DNA of 64,000 bases from contig OW569387.1 of assembly GCA_937625935.1 (NCBI GenBank), positions 124,001-188,000 of the forward strand. The letters run 5' to 3'. Shown here in pieces: positions 18,010 through 27,585 of the stretch. This DNA comes from Tetramitus jugosus. Taxonomy: Eukaryota > Heterolobosea > Eutetramitea > Acrasida > Vahlkampfiidae. Each line of letters opens with the position of its first letter. The first letter of the stretch is position 1. A model generated the notes under the pieces. It was not told the DNA's origin. It ran no database searches and saw only the letters and a program-made list of their open reading frames with translations. The translations under genes and the position numbers were made by a program.

Positions 18010-20967
18010 ATGGACTCATCGGACAACAACAATCAAGAAGCTAAACCATTGTCGCACGTACAAAGGATTCGCGCCACAGTGTTCAATCACACTCCTCCTT
18101 CACTTGTTTCACAACAACAACAACAACAACAACCCACCACCAATCGAACATCACCACCTCACTTGCCTGCACGTAGAGAAACAGTGAAACCAACAAGCCT
18201 GCCACAATCACATCAAAACAAATCTTCTCCTATGACCTCCGCCAATGCAACAATAACCGTTGGCGCGTCCCCACCTTCCGAAAATGTAAATTCCGCGCAA
18301 GTCGGAGAAACTCAAACGGCCCCACATACAAGAAATCGTATGGCGGCGCTCATGAACTCATCTACGACGACACCCACAAATACGACAGGGCATCACAGCG
18401 CCCCTGTTGTATCGCGACAACATCACCGACATCAGACGATACGCCCAGCTTCGCACAGTCCCTTCTCTACGACTCCCCCTCCTGCTACAGCAGCCACCAC
18501 TGCTTCAACGACTTCATCATCAACGACGACAAGTTCGAATACTCCTCCTGTTACAGCAGGCAGAGCTAGCAATGCTTCTGATTGGAGAGCTAGTATTGAA
18601 GCTTTTCGTTCAGGAGGTTCCAACGGTGGTCTCATGGATCACTTGCAACAACAATTTGGACATGAAACGACTCAACCAAGCAACCGTTTCTCCATGAAGG
18701 TCAACAATAACAATAATAGTAATAATGCGATCAACAATACAACAAAAACATCATGTCATCAAAACGACATGGAATCAACAGCTCACTTAGCTCCAGCATC
18801 AGAAAAACCGTTGACCATTCAAGTCAAGCTCTTTGAGACCACAGATACGATCACTACTGTACAATGCACGGACCCTGACACCTCCATTCGCACCTTTTTA
18901 CAAAATTTAATTTTAAACTACATCATGAAAGGTGCCAACAACACCAACACCACCAACAACAACAACACCAACACCAACAACAACGCTAACACTAACAAAA
19001 ATGATGTAGTCAATACAAGCAACGAAAACGCAGTCAATCAAATCATGAACATGTACAGTTTCCTCCTAGTGAACCAAATGGCCTATCACACCAACAATCG
19101 ATGGATTGTGGATTATGATACTCCGATGCGTCACTTGAGACAATGTGGAGATCATCGTTCAGTGCTTCACTTTATCAGCAAGAACAAAAAAGTCAATGTC
19201 ATTGTTCGATCGTCCTCTTCTGATCACAGTCATCATCATGGTCACAATCATCATCATCAGAATCAACAACACACATTTTCATTGTCAGTGCCCATGGATG
19301 AAACGTGGACAGTCGCTCAATTGACACTTGAAATTGCAAAGAAATTGGCTGTCAAGAGACCGTATGACATGGATTTTGGTTTGAGACATTTTTCATTGTC
19401 AGTCAAAAGTAGTAGTAGTAGTGGTGGTAGTAGTAGCAGTAGTAGCATGATTAGTGAGAGTGGAAGTGGTGTTGATGATGATAAGAATATTTTGTTGAAG
19501 AATCGATACTTGGATAGTCCTTGGTTGGACATGGAATTGTCATTGAGAGAACAAGGGTTCGATCCAGCGAGTGACTATGTGGTGTTTAGTCGTCGATTCT
19601 TCTTTTATTTTGATGAGATGATTCAACAGTCTGAAATGTTGTTTGATTTGGTGTCAATGACCTTTTTTGATGCACGGTGCAAGTTTTTGAGTGGAGCGAT
19701 TGATATGAATGTTGCTAGTCAATCACAGGTAGCATCATCATCGTCATCGTCATCATCATCAGCATTATTGCCATCGAGTACGTTGTCATCATCGGAAACC
19801 GACACACTGAGTCCAGAATTGATTGATTTGATTGCGGTGGAAGCTCTAGGTGCAGGCATCAATCAATCCATGCTCGCCAAGGACAAGAAACTGTTCAAGT
19901 TGTTGATCCCGGAGAGCAAATTGAAAACGTATGAAGCGAATAAGCTCAAGATTCGAAAGGATATCATTCAATGTGTCACAACAAAGAGTACAAAGACCAA
20001 TGAGAACATGGCACAGAAAAAGTTTATTGAAGCAGTTTCAAGGGATCACTTGTACAAGATGGATCTCTATCCTGCGACGACAAAGCTTCCTGGTACAGAA
20101 GGCGCTGCAGAGGTATTGATTGGTGTAGATACTATGGCCGTGTACATGATTCATAGAAGGAACAGAAATGTGTTGCAACAGTACGACTTGGACGGTATTA
20201 CTCACTTTGCCGGTCTCAAGGCCAGCTTCCATTTGATTGCTGTTGTGCGTGGTAAGCAAGGAAGAACAGAATTCGATACAGAGTATGGCAAACAGATTGA
20301 AAATGCAGTTCAATGCTGTATCATTGCTGCTCGAAGTATGAGAAGAAGACCTCCATCTGCTGCTACGGCTCCTACTACCACCAGCAGCAACAATCCGATC
20401 AATGATTTCGAAACGATGCTCAAGGATGGTGAATTGGTGAAGAAGGCACAGGATGAATTGTTTGATTTGGAGCGTAAAATGTTCAATACGGGATCATTGA
20501 GAGATTTGTGTTCAACAGAGGTCAGCACAAGTCTGCATCCACTGCCCAACACAAACAATTTGGAGTTGGAGACGATGGAGAAGCTCATCAAGAACGAAGC
20601 AGAAGTTCGCTGCCTATCCATGTACAAGAATGTGATCAAGGGATATTTAGACGCGACGCGAGTGGGTACGTATAACCGTTCTGTGCCAACCATGAAGAGC
20701 GAGTTGGATCAAGTGATACTGGATATTGAACAACAACAATCCAATCCGGATCAACATTCTATCCAAAGGTTAAAGGAACTTGTTGATTCTCAGTATTCAT
20801 CCTTAGTGAATTATGAAAATTATCTGCATAGCAAAGCTGAGCTGCTGTTGCGAAAACGAGAGGATTTTATCATTAACAACAGTCAAGCCAACAATCATCT
20901 GATGAGACAAAATACGCCTCCTAAGCTGGTTGATAAGCTGAGAGCTCACACTATTCTGAGCAAATAA
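18010..20967 (+). CDS. Talin-head-like FERM protein
   Basis: 985 residues. Residues 1-265 are disordered, with Gln, Thr, Pro and Asn runs. From ~265 an F0-like ubiquitin fold begins (KPLTIQVKLFETTD), with an Asn/Thr insert, followed by F1 from ~393 (KKVNVIVR, interrupted by a His-rich loop), F2 from ~511 (SLREQGFDPASDYVVFSRRF, very like talin's REQG...LLRRKFFYSD) and F3, a PTB-like domain at ~690-775 (LIGVDTMAVYMI, then DLDGITHFAGLKASFHLIAV). Talin heads link integrin-like or other membrane receptors and phosphoinositides to actin. The protein stops ~210 residues after F3, so there is no talin rod. The last part has predicted helical, charged sequence. The start is the ATG at 18010 behind an A/C-rich leader. 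It could be a homologue of amoebal talin or of an unconventional FERM protein. Confidence 0.87.
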   Translation: MDSSDNNNQEAKPLSHVQRIRATVFNHTPPSLVSQQQQQQQPTTNRTSPPHLPARRETVKPTSLPQSHQNKSSPMTSANATITVGASPPSENVNSAQVGETQTAPHTRNRMAALMNSSTTTPTNTTGHHSAPVVSRQHHRHQTIRPASHSPFSTTPPPATAATTASTTSSSTTTSSNTPPVTAGRASNASDWRASIEAFRSGGSNGGLMDHLQQQFGHETTQPSNRFSMKVNNNNNSNNAINNTTKTSCHQNDMESTAHLAPASEKPLTIQVKLFETTDTITTVQCTDPDTSIRTFLQNLILNYIMKGANNTNTTNNNNTNTNNNANTNKNDVVNTSNENAVNQIMNMYSFLLVNQMAYHTNNRWIVDYDTPMRHLRQCGDHRSVLHFISKNKKVNVIVRSSSSDHSHHHGHNHHHQNQQHTFSLSVPMDETWTVAQLTLEIAKKLAVKRPYDMDFGLRHFSLSVKSSSSSGGSSSSSSMISESGSGVDDDKNILLKNRYLDSPWLDMELSLREQGFDPASDYVVFSRRFFFYFDEMIQQSEMLFDLVSMTFFDARCKFLSGAIDMNVASQSQVASSSSSSSSSALLPSSTLSSSETDTLSPELIDLIAVEALGAGINQSMLAKDKKLFKLLIPESKLKTYEANKLKIRKDIIQCVTTKSTKTNENMAQKKFIEAVSRDHLYKMDLYPATTKLPGTEGAAEVLIGVDTMAVYMIHRRNRNVLQQYDLDGITHFAGLKASFHLIAVVRGKQGRTEFDTEYGKQIENAVQCCIIAARSMRRRPPSAATAPTTTSSNNPINDFETMLKDGELVKKAQDELFDLERKMFNTGSLRDLCSTEVSTSLHPLPNTNNLELETMEKLIKNEAEVRCLSMYKNVIKGYLDATRVGTYNRSVPTMKSELDQVILDIEQQQSNPDQHSIQRLKELVDSQYSSLVNYENYLHSKAELLLRKREDFIINNSQANNHLMRQNTPPKLVDKLRAHTILSK

Positions 20968-21096
20968 ACTTGTGTGGATAAAAGCTAAGCTATTCTTAAA
21001 TTAATTTTTTATGTTCGAACTCACGACAACAACATTGGAACTTGTTGAAAAATCTCATCTCGTGGAAACAAAGACAAAGAGTGACAAGAGGATAAA

Positions 21097-22056
21097 ATGC
21101 AACTGGATATCCTCTCCGCTGATGTGCTGGGAGAAATACTACTTTTCCTGCCAATTGAAAACCTTCCCAGTGTTCTCCTTGCCAATCGTTATCTGAGAGA
21201 GATTGCAGATTCTGAGACACAATGGCGTCTGGTGTATTTCATTATGAGACCAGCAGTGACTCCTCCCAAGAAAGAGAATGTTCCACCCGTGAGTGGGACT
21301 GGTCATGAAACAAACAGAGACAAGATGTTTCCTCACGAGACATGGAAGTACAATGTACAAATGACAAGAAATCACAGATGGAGTCCATACTTTATTGATT
21401 CAGAGGGCAACAAGATTACGAACTCAATGGGTCCAATTATTGATGAGAGTGGAAAGGAGCTTCGATTCACCAAAAATGTCAAAGATAGAGTGTACAGAAT
21501 AGCAAATACTGTGCGACCTATAAACACGAGAGGCCAGACCAGAATTGATCTCAAAGTTCAAATGTGCCTCGAGGATGGAAGAGGTGTTGGTGATGTTCGC
21601 TCATTCTGTTCCAGCTGGGTGCTCCTAGGAATTATCGATGAGAGCATTCTACGTGATTTGTACACGAGTGAGAAAGACAAGTATGTCTATTTGGGAGAGT
21701 TAGAACAGGGAGAAAACATTGGATATGCCAACAATGGATGCTTTTCACGGGTAAAGAAGATAGATTGGACTGACAAGTTCTATTCGGGTGATGTGATAAC
21801 CTATATTGTGGATGCAGAATATGAGTATGAAGCGGCAAAAGAGTCTAATTGGGAGAAGCCTTATGGATTGTTGACTTGCCTGCTCAATGGTATTGAAGCT
21901 GAAATACGGTCATACACTGGCATATTTGCCAACCCTGATGCTCGACTCTACTTTTGCACTCAAGTGGATGAAGATTGCCGTGAAAATGGAATTGTAACAA
22001 CCATTCAACCATTCAATGAGCTTCTTCAAAGAGTAGAACAACTATCCGTTGAATAA
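21097..22056 (+). CDS. F-box-like protein
   Basis: 319 residues. The N-terminus (LDILSADVLGEILLFLPIEN, then LANRYLREIADSETQWR) is a typical F-box, which would bind Skp1 in an SCF ubiquitin ligase. The remainder (~60-319) has beta-rich segments (KVQMCLEDGRGVGDVRSF, GDVITYIVDAEYE, YLGELEQGENIGYA) that resemble a SPRY/B30.2-like or jelly-roll substrate-binding module, but no family can be fixed. No Trp-Asp or leucine-rich repeats. The start is the ATG at 21097, a few bases inside a longer unsupported frame. Role inferred from the F-box only. Confidence 0.8.
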   Translation: MQLDILSADVLGEILLFLPIENLPSVLLANRYLREIADSETQWRLVYFIMRPAVTPPKKENVPPVSGTGHETNRDKMFPHETWKYNVQMTRNHRWSPYFIDSEGNKITNSMGPIIDESGKELRFTKNVKDRVYRIANTVRPINTRGQTRIDLKVQMCLEDGRGVGDVRSFCSSWVLLGIIDESILRDLYTSEKDKYVYLGELEQGENIGYANNGCFSRVKKIDWTDKFYSGDVITYIVDAEYEYEAAKESNWEKPYGLLTCLLNGIEAEIRSYTGIFANPDARLYFCTQVDEDCRENGIVTTIQPFNELLQRVEQLSVE

Positions 22057-22200
22057 AGTGAGTGTTGGTGCTACGTTGTTGTATTCCAAGGTACAAAGAG
22101 CAGTTGACGGAGAGACCTTGAAACTTTGTCATAGGCCCTGTCTATTGGCTTCCAGTCAATCGACACTGTTTTATAGATCATTCATACGCACCTCTAACTT

Positions 22201-22548
22201 TTAAATTTCTTGCTCTTTTGGTTGAGTGCTCTTCATTCCAATATCCTTCTTGACTTCTTCGCAGGTAGGTTCATCCATGGCGTACTGTAGCAGATTCAAC
22301 AAGCTCCACGCCATGTACACCTTGATGTCTTCCGTACAACAGTCCAATCCAGATACTCCACACAACTTAGCATCCACATAGGCGTAGCAATGGCAATGAA
22401 GCTTCACTATCATTTGAACTCGCTCTGGGTACAAGTAGGTCACCTGAGGATAAGCCTCTTTGTAGTACACAATCCCCTTCACCTTCTTTCCCGAGGCTTG
22501 GATTGAGGGTGCTCTAGACTCAGTGAAAAGATTGCTGACTTGTTTCAT
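22201..22548 (-). CDS. Small unknown Cys-containing protein
   Basis: 115 residues from an ATG at 22548. Contains six Cys (LHCHCYAYVDAKLCG, LDCC, TCEEV) and alternating hydrophobic segments (VQMIVKLHCHCYAYV; IKVYMAWSLLNLLQYAM), compatible with a small folded protein. No family recognised. No signal peptide. It lies between the F-box gene and the Erv1 gene. Confidence 0.55.
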   Translation of the reverse strand: MKQVSNLFTESRAPSIQASGKKVKGIVYYKEAYPQVTYLYPERVQMIVKLHCHCYAYVDAKLCGVSGLDCCTEDIKVYMAWSLLNLLQYAMDEPTCEEVKKDIGMKSTQPKEQEI

Positions 22549-22813
22549 TCAGCTGATACTTCCGACTGGTCATCTCATCCAAATCGAAATCCAAAATACA
22601 TTCAACTTTTTTCTATTGAAGAGGTCGAGCTCACAACATCACAGCTATACCTCTGCTTACTCTAGTGTGCACAATATTTGGATGATTTTTGTCATAGGCG
22701 CAGTGTAAAGAGAGAGATGTTTTTGATTTCAAGAGTAAATGATAACTGTATGATTTACTTTGGTCAACATTACACATCAACAAACACACTTGGTCATCTC
22801 TAGTCTATAGAGC

Positions 22814-23431
22814 TTACTTTTGTTTCCTTTGTGTCAACAGAGCTCTCATCTCTTGAAATCTCTCTTTGCCCATTGTCGTCTCACAAAAGCTACAATCATC
22901 TGGCAAGATGAGTTCATCGTCATCATCATCGTCATCTCCTAAATCATCATATGCATCTTCATTATCGTCATTCTCATCATTTGCTTGCTGTTCATTCCTA
23001 TTGAACACTTGCGCACTACCGTAGTCGTCATCCTCATCTTTCTCATTCGAAGATTCCACGTCGGACAAATACAGCGGACCTTGATTTTTGGCGGCAGACC
23101 ATTTCTCCCAAATTCGATCACAAGGAACAATTGGTTTCCCCAGTTTTTCATTGACGTCATTATGCCGCTCACACATCCAAACGCTCAACGCCTCACGATT
23201 CTCCGCCCGCACCGGAAATTTTCTAATTTGCCGCCTAAAATCATGAGCACAATAAGAACAGGGGAAAAAGTGAGAGATGCCATGAATGAGACGACGCATG
23301 TGAACTTGTTGAACAGGAGTAGGATGAGTGGGGTAGTGTGCAGCAATGGTGTGCATGAAGGCCCATGTGCTTGGACCAAGATTACTAATGAGATTGGCGG
23401 GTGATTGTTGATGATCTTTGTTTGTTGTCAT
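22814..23431 (-). CDS. ERV1: Erv1/ALR-type FAD-linked sulfhydryl oxidase
   Basis: 205 residues. The Erv/ALR core spans ~18-112: TWAFMHTIAAHYP, the redox-active FPCSYC (C58, C61), the FAD-binding CERHNDVNEKLGKP, and a structural C-x16-C pair (C87, C104). Such enzymes oxidise thiols and pass electrons from FAD to cytochrome c or oxygen, usually in the mitochondrial intermembrane space. An acidic linker (~125-178, Asp/Glu/Asn-rich) leads to a second CxxC near the C-terminus (C180, C183), which is probably the shuttle disulfide. Animal and yeast Erv1 carry the shuttle at the N-terminus, whereas plant and kinetoplastid Erv1 carry it at the C-terminus. The start is the ATG at 23431. No cleavable presequence is evident. 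Confidence 0.93.
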   Translation of the reverse strand: MTTNKDHQQSPANLISNLGPSTWAFMHTIAAHYPTHPTPVQQVHMRRLIHGISHFFPCSYCAHDFRRQIRKFPVRAENREALSVWMCERHNDVNEKLGKPIVPCDRIWEKWSAAKNQGPLYLSDVESSNEKDEDDDYGSAQVFNRNEQQANDENDDNEDAYDDLGDDDDDDDELILPDDCSFCETTMGKERFQEMRALLTQRKQK

Positions 23432-23665
23432 GTTTTGTTGTTGTTTTCTTTTTTGATCAAAAATTTCATTGTTTGAAGGGCGGATAATCTTGCAGAAAAA
23501 ATGCGGAGTTTCTTGGGTTGAGCCTTAATACTTGCATGTAATACAAGTTCTGAACTCTTGACCAGAGGCCTTGACACACTTTCTTAATTTCTTTTCATCA
23601 CTCAGTTCAATTGGATTATGATCATATTTTCTTTCCTTTACGGTTTTTGTTCATTCCTCAGCAAG

Positions 23666-24040
23666 TCATGTCCGTCTCCTCTTTTCCGGCACTTTATTGT
23701 TTGGGTATTCTTCACAAGACCTTTCCATTCGGAATTGCCAAGAGAATGACGAGTCTGCAGCTAGGGCTTCATACTTTGCACGTATCTGTTGCCATTTGTC
23801 TTCATCTCTCATCAACTCCTCAGCTATTTCCTTGTTTTCCTCTAAAGTTGCCAACCTTTTCCTTCGTGGTCCTGGTTTCTTTGACGGGACAGTTGCGGGT
23901 GATTCTATACTGAGTATACTTTCATTTCCGCCTTGAGTTTTTTTGGCAAGAGATTCTTCTGGTTGTGATATACTTGGTTGACTATCCACAAGAAATTTTG
24001 GTTCTAACCTTGTTAGAGAATATTCGAGGTTTTCATACAT
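23666..24040 (-). CDS. Small basic unknown protein
   Basis: 124 residues from an ATG at 24040. The middle has an AT-hook-like basic motif (SKKPGPRRKR), followed by a charged helix-prone segment (LEENKEIAEELMRDEDKWQ) and a basic C-terminus. It could be a small nuclear protein, but no family is recognised. A plus-strand frame overlaps it (23611-23913) and lacks any comparable signal. Confidence 0.5.
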   Translation of the reverse strand: MYENLEYSLTRLEPKFLVDSQPSISQPEESLAKKTQGGNESILSIESPATVPSKKPGPRRKRLATLEENKEIAEELMRDEDKWQQIRAKYEALAADSSFSWQFRMERSCEEYPNNKVPEKRRRT

Positions 24041-24213
24041 GAGTGTTTGTTTTAGTTGTTTTTAGTTGTTGCAGTGCTTAAAAATTTACTGTAAATGTCA
24101 GGCATAGGAGTTTTGTGACACAACGTTGGGTCGCCACAGCCATGATTTCGTTATTCCACATCTATTTAACCATTTTTGGATGAATTTGGATGAGCTGAAT
24201 GTGAACTTTTTGT

Positions 24214-25071
24214 TTATGGTTGAAGTTTCTCTCGTTCTTTCTTGAATTGCATGTATTGGTTTTGAAGACTTATTCTGTCCAAGGGGGGCAAAGATACCAG
24301 AAGCTTTGGCACAGACACTTTGCCATCTGATAATTTCTCAGCTTCAAAAATGAGATCCAACACCACTTTGCTCGGAAGGGTAGTAGTTAGTATGGACATG
24401 TAGTCTTTTGATGGATATCCCAACAAAAGAATGTTGGTCATTACTCTGCAATCTTTGTCCATCGAATACAATTCAAAAGGCTTTGTTATGTCCATTTGAC
24501 TCGATAAAGTTTGCAGTAGGTTAAATAGCTGCACGGTCGCAAAATTGTTCAAACGAGATTCAAATAGCATCTGTAACAGGTCGACATCTACACCATCACA
24601 CGACAAAGCTCTCAGTCCTTTCTTGGACAATAGTATCGCTAAAATTTTAGACACAGAGTGATTAAAATTTGCATGTTGTAGTTCATAGGAAATGTCTGAC
24701 AGAAAAGGCTCTCCATACAAACGTCTTTCATAAGCTCGGCTACATATTGTTCTCATGTCATGCACTGACAGACACCACTCGTCCGTGTCTTGCAACTCTG
24801 TTGCGCAACGAACGTTTCTCTTGATGACTACCAGTAGACATTTCCACATGGACTTGCATTGTTCATCTTGGCTCATTGTTTCATACAGCGACCGGTTCAA
24901 CACAGACAGGTAGAAAATAGTGTGAACTCCTTCAAAAAGTTCCTTGTTATTGAACAATAGTAAATCTTTCCAGACTTCGATATGACACGGCTTTCTGATC
25001 AGGCTGGAGTGTTGGAAAGGCACAAGAAAAGTGCACAGGTTCAATAGAGCATCCACGGGTAGTTGGTCCAT
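24214..25071 (-). CDS. Unknown helical protein, F-box-like N-terminus
   Basis: 285 residues from an ATG at 25071. The beginning (MDQLPVDALLNLCTFLVPFQ) has the LP-x-x-x-L-x-x-x-x-x-FL pattern of a weak F-box, and the rest is almost all helix-forming with Leu-rich stretches (SKILAILLSKKGLRALS; LQMLFESRLNNFATVQLFNLL), as in many amoebal F-box-like proteins. No substrate-binding domain is recognised. On the same strand as the secreted Cys-repeat gene upstream. Confidence 0.7.
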   Translation of the reverse strand: MDQLPVDALLNLCTFLVPFQHSSLIRKPCHIEVWKDLLLFNNKELFEGVHTIFYLSVLNRSLYETMSQDEQCKSMWKCLLVVIKRNVRCATELQDTDEWCLSVHDMRTICSRAYERRLYGEPFLSDISYELQHANFNHSVSKILAILLSKKGLRALSCDGVDVDLLQMLFESRLNNFATVQLFNLLQTLSSQMDITKPFELYSMDKDCRVMTNILLLGYPSKDYMSILTTTLPSKVVLDLIFEAEKLSDGKVSVPKLLVSLPPLDRISLQNQYMQFKKEREKLQP

Positions 25072-25448
25072 TCGTTTTGTTGTTCTGTGCCTTGAAGTTC
25101 TCGATGAAACTTCAATGGCGAACTTTTAGTAAAAGTTCCCGATTTTCCGCGAGCAAAAGGCCATGGTTATGTGACACTGGCTGTTCGTTCCTCAACTCTC
25201 ATCACTGTGAAAATCTGGAAGAACTGACTCTCAATCTGGCATCCTCGACATCCCACACATCTCACTTGAAGAAACTCTCAAGACTTGTTCTCGATTCTAG
25301 TCGAGCCTAAAGTTCTCATCCTCAAGCCTGTGTTTGGTGAGTGATCCGACGATTACTACTACATTATAAATTATTGAGAACTACACATGAAACTTTATTC
25401 ATGAACATATTTACAGCAGTTGCTCCTTCAGAATCCCAACATCGTTGT
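25072..25448. other. Spacer with a possible LRR fragment
   Basis: No intact gene. A short plus-strand frame around 25104-25310 contains ENLEELTLNL and LKKLSRLVLDSS, which look like one or two leucine-rich-repeat units, so this may be a remnant of an F-box/LRR gene. It is too short to call. Confidence 0.3.
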
Positions 25449-27032
25449 TTAGGAAATTGGACATAGACGGCCGTCACAGCAGTTGAAGGTATCAGGATTA
25501 TAACAAGCATTTCCACAAAGCAAAGTTCCTTGAGGGCAGAGTCTATTTCCTTCGAAGCAACTGAACTGGAATGGATTGTAACATGCACGTCCACAATGTA
25601 GAGTGCCTACTGGGCATAGTGAAGAGTTGACGCAAGAGTACACTGAAAGAGAGTAGCAATCATTTCCACATGGCAATAATCCTGTTGGACACAGCTTTCC
25701 AGGCTGTGTGAAACAACTGTATCTCGATGGAGAGAAGCAAGCAGTTTGTCCATTGCTCAACGAACAACAGTTTTCTCCTGTAGCGCACAATCGAGTTCTG
25801 TTGCAAGTTGTTGTGCCCAAGTTCAACTGGAACACAAAGAGTGCTCCAGGGAAGTCATTTGGATTTGGAGGTACGACAATAGGAGCTCCGAACCATGTTC
25901 CTGTGGCTTGTCCTGTACTGAAAGCTCCAGCCAATCTTCCACGTGTATTAAAAACGATCTTAAAGGAACGTGTGGTGGTAATTCCCTGTCCAACAAAAAG
26001 ATCATTGATATCAAAGGCAGCGTTGAGTCTAGCGAGTGCTGGTCTTCCGTCCAAATCGATGGCGGATATCCAACATCGAGAGAATGCTGTTGGTAGTGCT
26101 CCACAAGCTACACCGTCGATCGTTTGGAAATCATAAACTTTAAGCAATTGAGGCACACCAGCAGAGTTGATAAATGTGAGGAAGTTAGTTCTTAGTTCAT
26201 TTGGTGGGAAACTCAATGGACCCACGGTCATGTTACTTCCTGTTCCCACAAATAAGCAGTTTCCAGTCTCGTCGATCAGTATTTGAGAAGCAGCAGACGC
26301 GAAGAATATACCTGAGACAGGTTGACTCCAGATGATATCACCAGTAGCATTCAATTGAACAAATTCAAAGAAGAAATTTGGTCCTGACAATGGAAGAACT
26401 CCACAGAAGTTGCCCAAGCTGTTCGATTTGCTAGCAGTGACTGGATCTAATGGTCCAGTAGACACAACAACATTGGTCATGGGTACAGTGGATAACAACA
26501 CACCAGCAGCGTCATAGGTGTTGGCAAATTTAGGACCATTGATGACGCTCACTTCTACTCTAACAAGACCACCAGGTAGCGGTACAGCTCGACCCATTAC
26601 AGAGTTCGCAAAAATCTTCTCCCATTGGAATACTCCATTTGTGTCAAACTTTTGCACAAAGCCATTGGTGAATGTTTGACCAATGACCAAATTACTACCT
26701 GTGATGAAGCTGGAGCCATCGTCAGCTACATCGAACCATCCCACTGGATTGATGGTGTTGGAGGGAGCGTTGACAGTCCATTGAAGTGATCCTGTTGAAT
26801 TGTACTTTAAGATCTGAGCAAGTCCTGCTGTACCGCCAGGTGAAGACACAGTTTCCAACTTCACAACATAGATGTTGTCCTGAGCATCCGATCTTAAAAA
26901 GGATGGTCGAATAACTTGGAAACCTGGATCCTTTGTTACTTCATTGATCCACTCGAGAGACTGAGATTGAATGTAGCCCAATAGACAGAGAACAACTGAT
27001 AAAACACCCAATGCCACGACTGAAGATTTCAT
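25449..27032 (-). CDS. Secreted protein: propeller-like domain plus Cys repeats
   Basis: 527 residues from the ATG at 27032, which gives a clear signal peptide (MKSSVVALGVLSVVLCLLGY, cleavage near QSQS). The longer frame to 27098 starts at TTG. Residues ~30-390 carry repeated blades of the type GxxxxxxxxFxxGxxxFQWEKxF (NGFVQKFDTNGVFQWEKIF; KYNSTGSLQWTVNAP; LNATGDIIWSQPV), resembling bacterial delta-60/SBBP-like propeller repeats. The C-terminal ~110 residues hold about four Cys-rich units with pattern LCPxGxLxCGxxCYxPxxFxC (LCPVGTLHCGRACYNPFQFS). No transmembrane segment or obvious GPI signal, so it is probably secreted or vesicular. Function unknown. Confidence 0.82.
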   Translation of the reverse strand: MKSSVVALGVLSVVLCLLGYIQSQSLEWINEVTKDPGFQVIRPSFLRSDAQDNIYVVKLETVSSPGGTAGLAQILKYNSTGSLQWTVNAPSNTINPVGWFDVADDGSSFITGSNLVIGQTFTNGFVQKFDTNGVFQWEKIFANSVMGRAVPLPGGLVRVEVSVINGPKFANTYDAAGVLLSTVPMTNVVVSTGPLDPVTASKSNSLGNFCGVLPLSGPNFFFEFVQLNATGDIIWSQPVSGIFFASAASQILIDETGNCLFVGTGSNMTVGPLSFPPNELRTNFLTFINSAGVPQLLKVYDFQTIDGVACGALPTAFSRCWISAIDLDGRPALARLNAAFDINDLFVGQGITTTRSFKIVFNTRGRLAGAFSTGQATGTWFGAPIVVPPNPNDFPGALFVFQLNLGTTTCNRTRLCATGENCCSLSNGQTACFSPSRYSCFTQPGKLCPTGLLPCGNDCYSLSVYSCVNSSLCPVGTLHCGRACYNPFQFSCFEGNRLCPQGTLLCGNACYNPDTFNCCDGRLCPIS

Positions 27033-27585
27033 ATTGTATACAATAAAGTTGTTTTTGAGTTTTGTTGATTTGGTTCTCATCATCATGATGACAGGCAAGA
27101 TAAGCTATCGATTTTATAGCCGAGTTGCCGATACAACCAAATCAAGTCGATATCCGATTGAGATTTTTTTCAGATGCGCTCAAAGGATGATTTCAGCTTT
27201 TCACCTGAAAACTATCATTTACAAAATCTATTCGGACAAGTCCTGCATTCGGCCACTTCTTCAGCAGCACTTTGTTGGGTGCATTCAGCAAGATTTAATC
27301 CACTGCATTCAAGTACAAATTCCCAGGAGGGAATCGATGTGATTCCGCACAGACAAAGATAGATTACCCAAGCTTACATTGGTCATCATGCTCACCAGCA
27401 ACCAGAGAAGCTTTCCTTTGTTTTTCGTTCAGTGCGGAACATCTCATCAGGAAATTGAACTTCCCGCCAACAGTCATATTTCAGCGCTTCCCATCATGAA
27501 ATTGACATTCGATTTGAGAGAAAAAAGACAAAGAAAGAGCTTACATTTTTGTTGACGAGTTGAGTACTCTTGTTTTTTGATAATT
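27033..27585. other. Divergent promoter region
   Basis: About 550 bp between the minus-strand secreted-protein gene and the plus-strand ankyrin gene. Plus-strand frames here have no recognisable content. No element identified. Confidence 0.4.
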
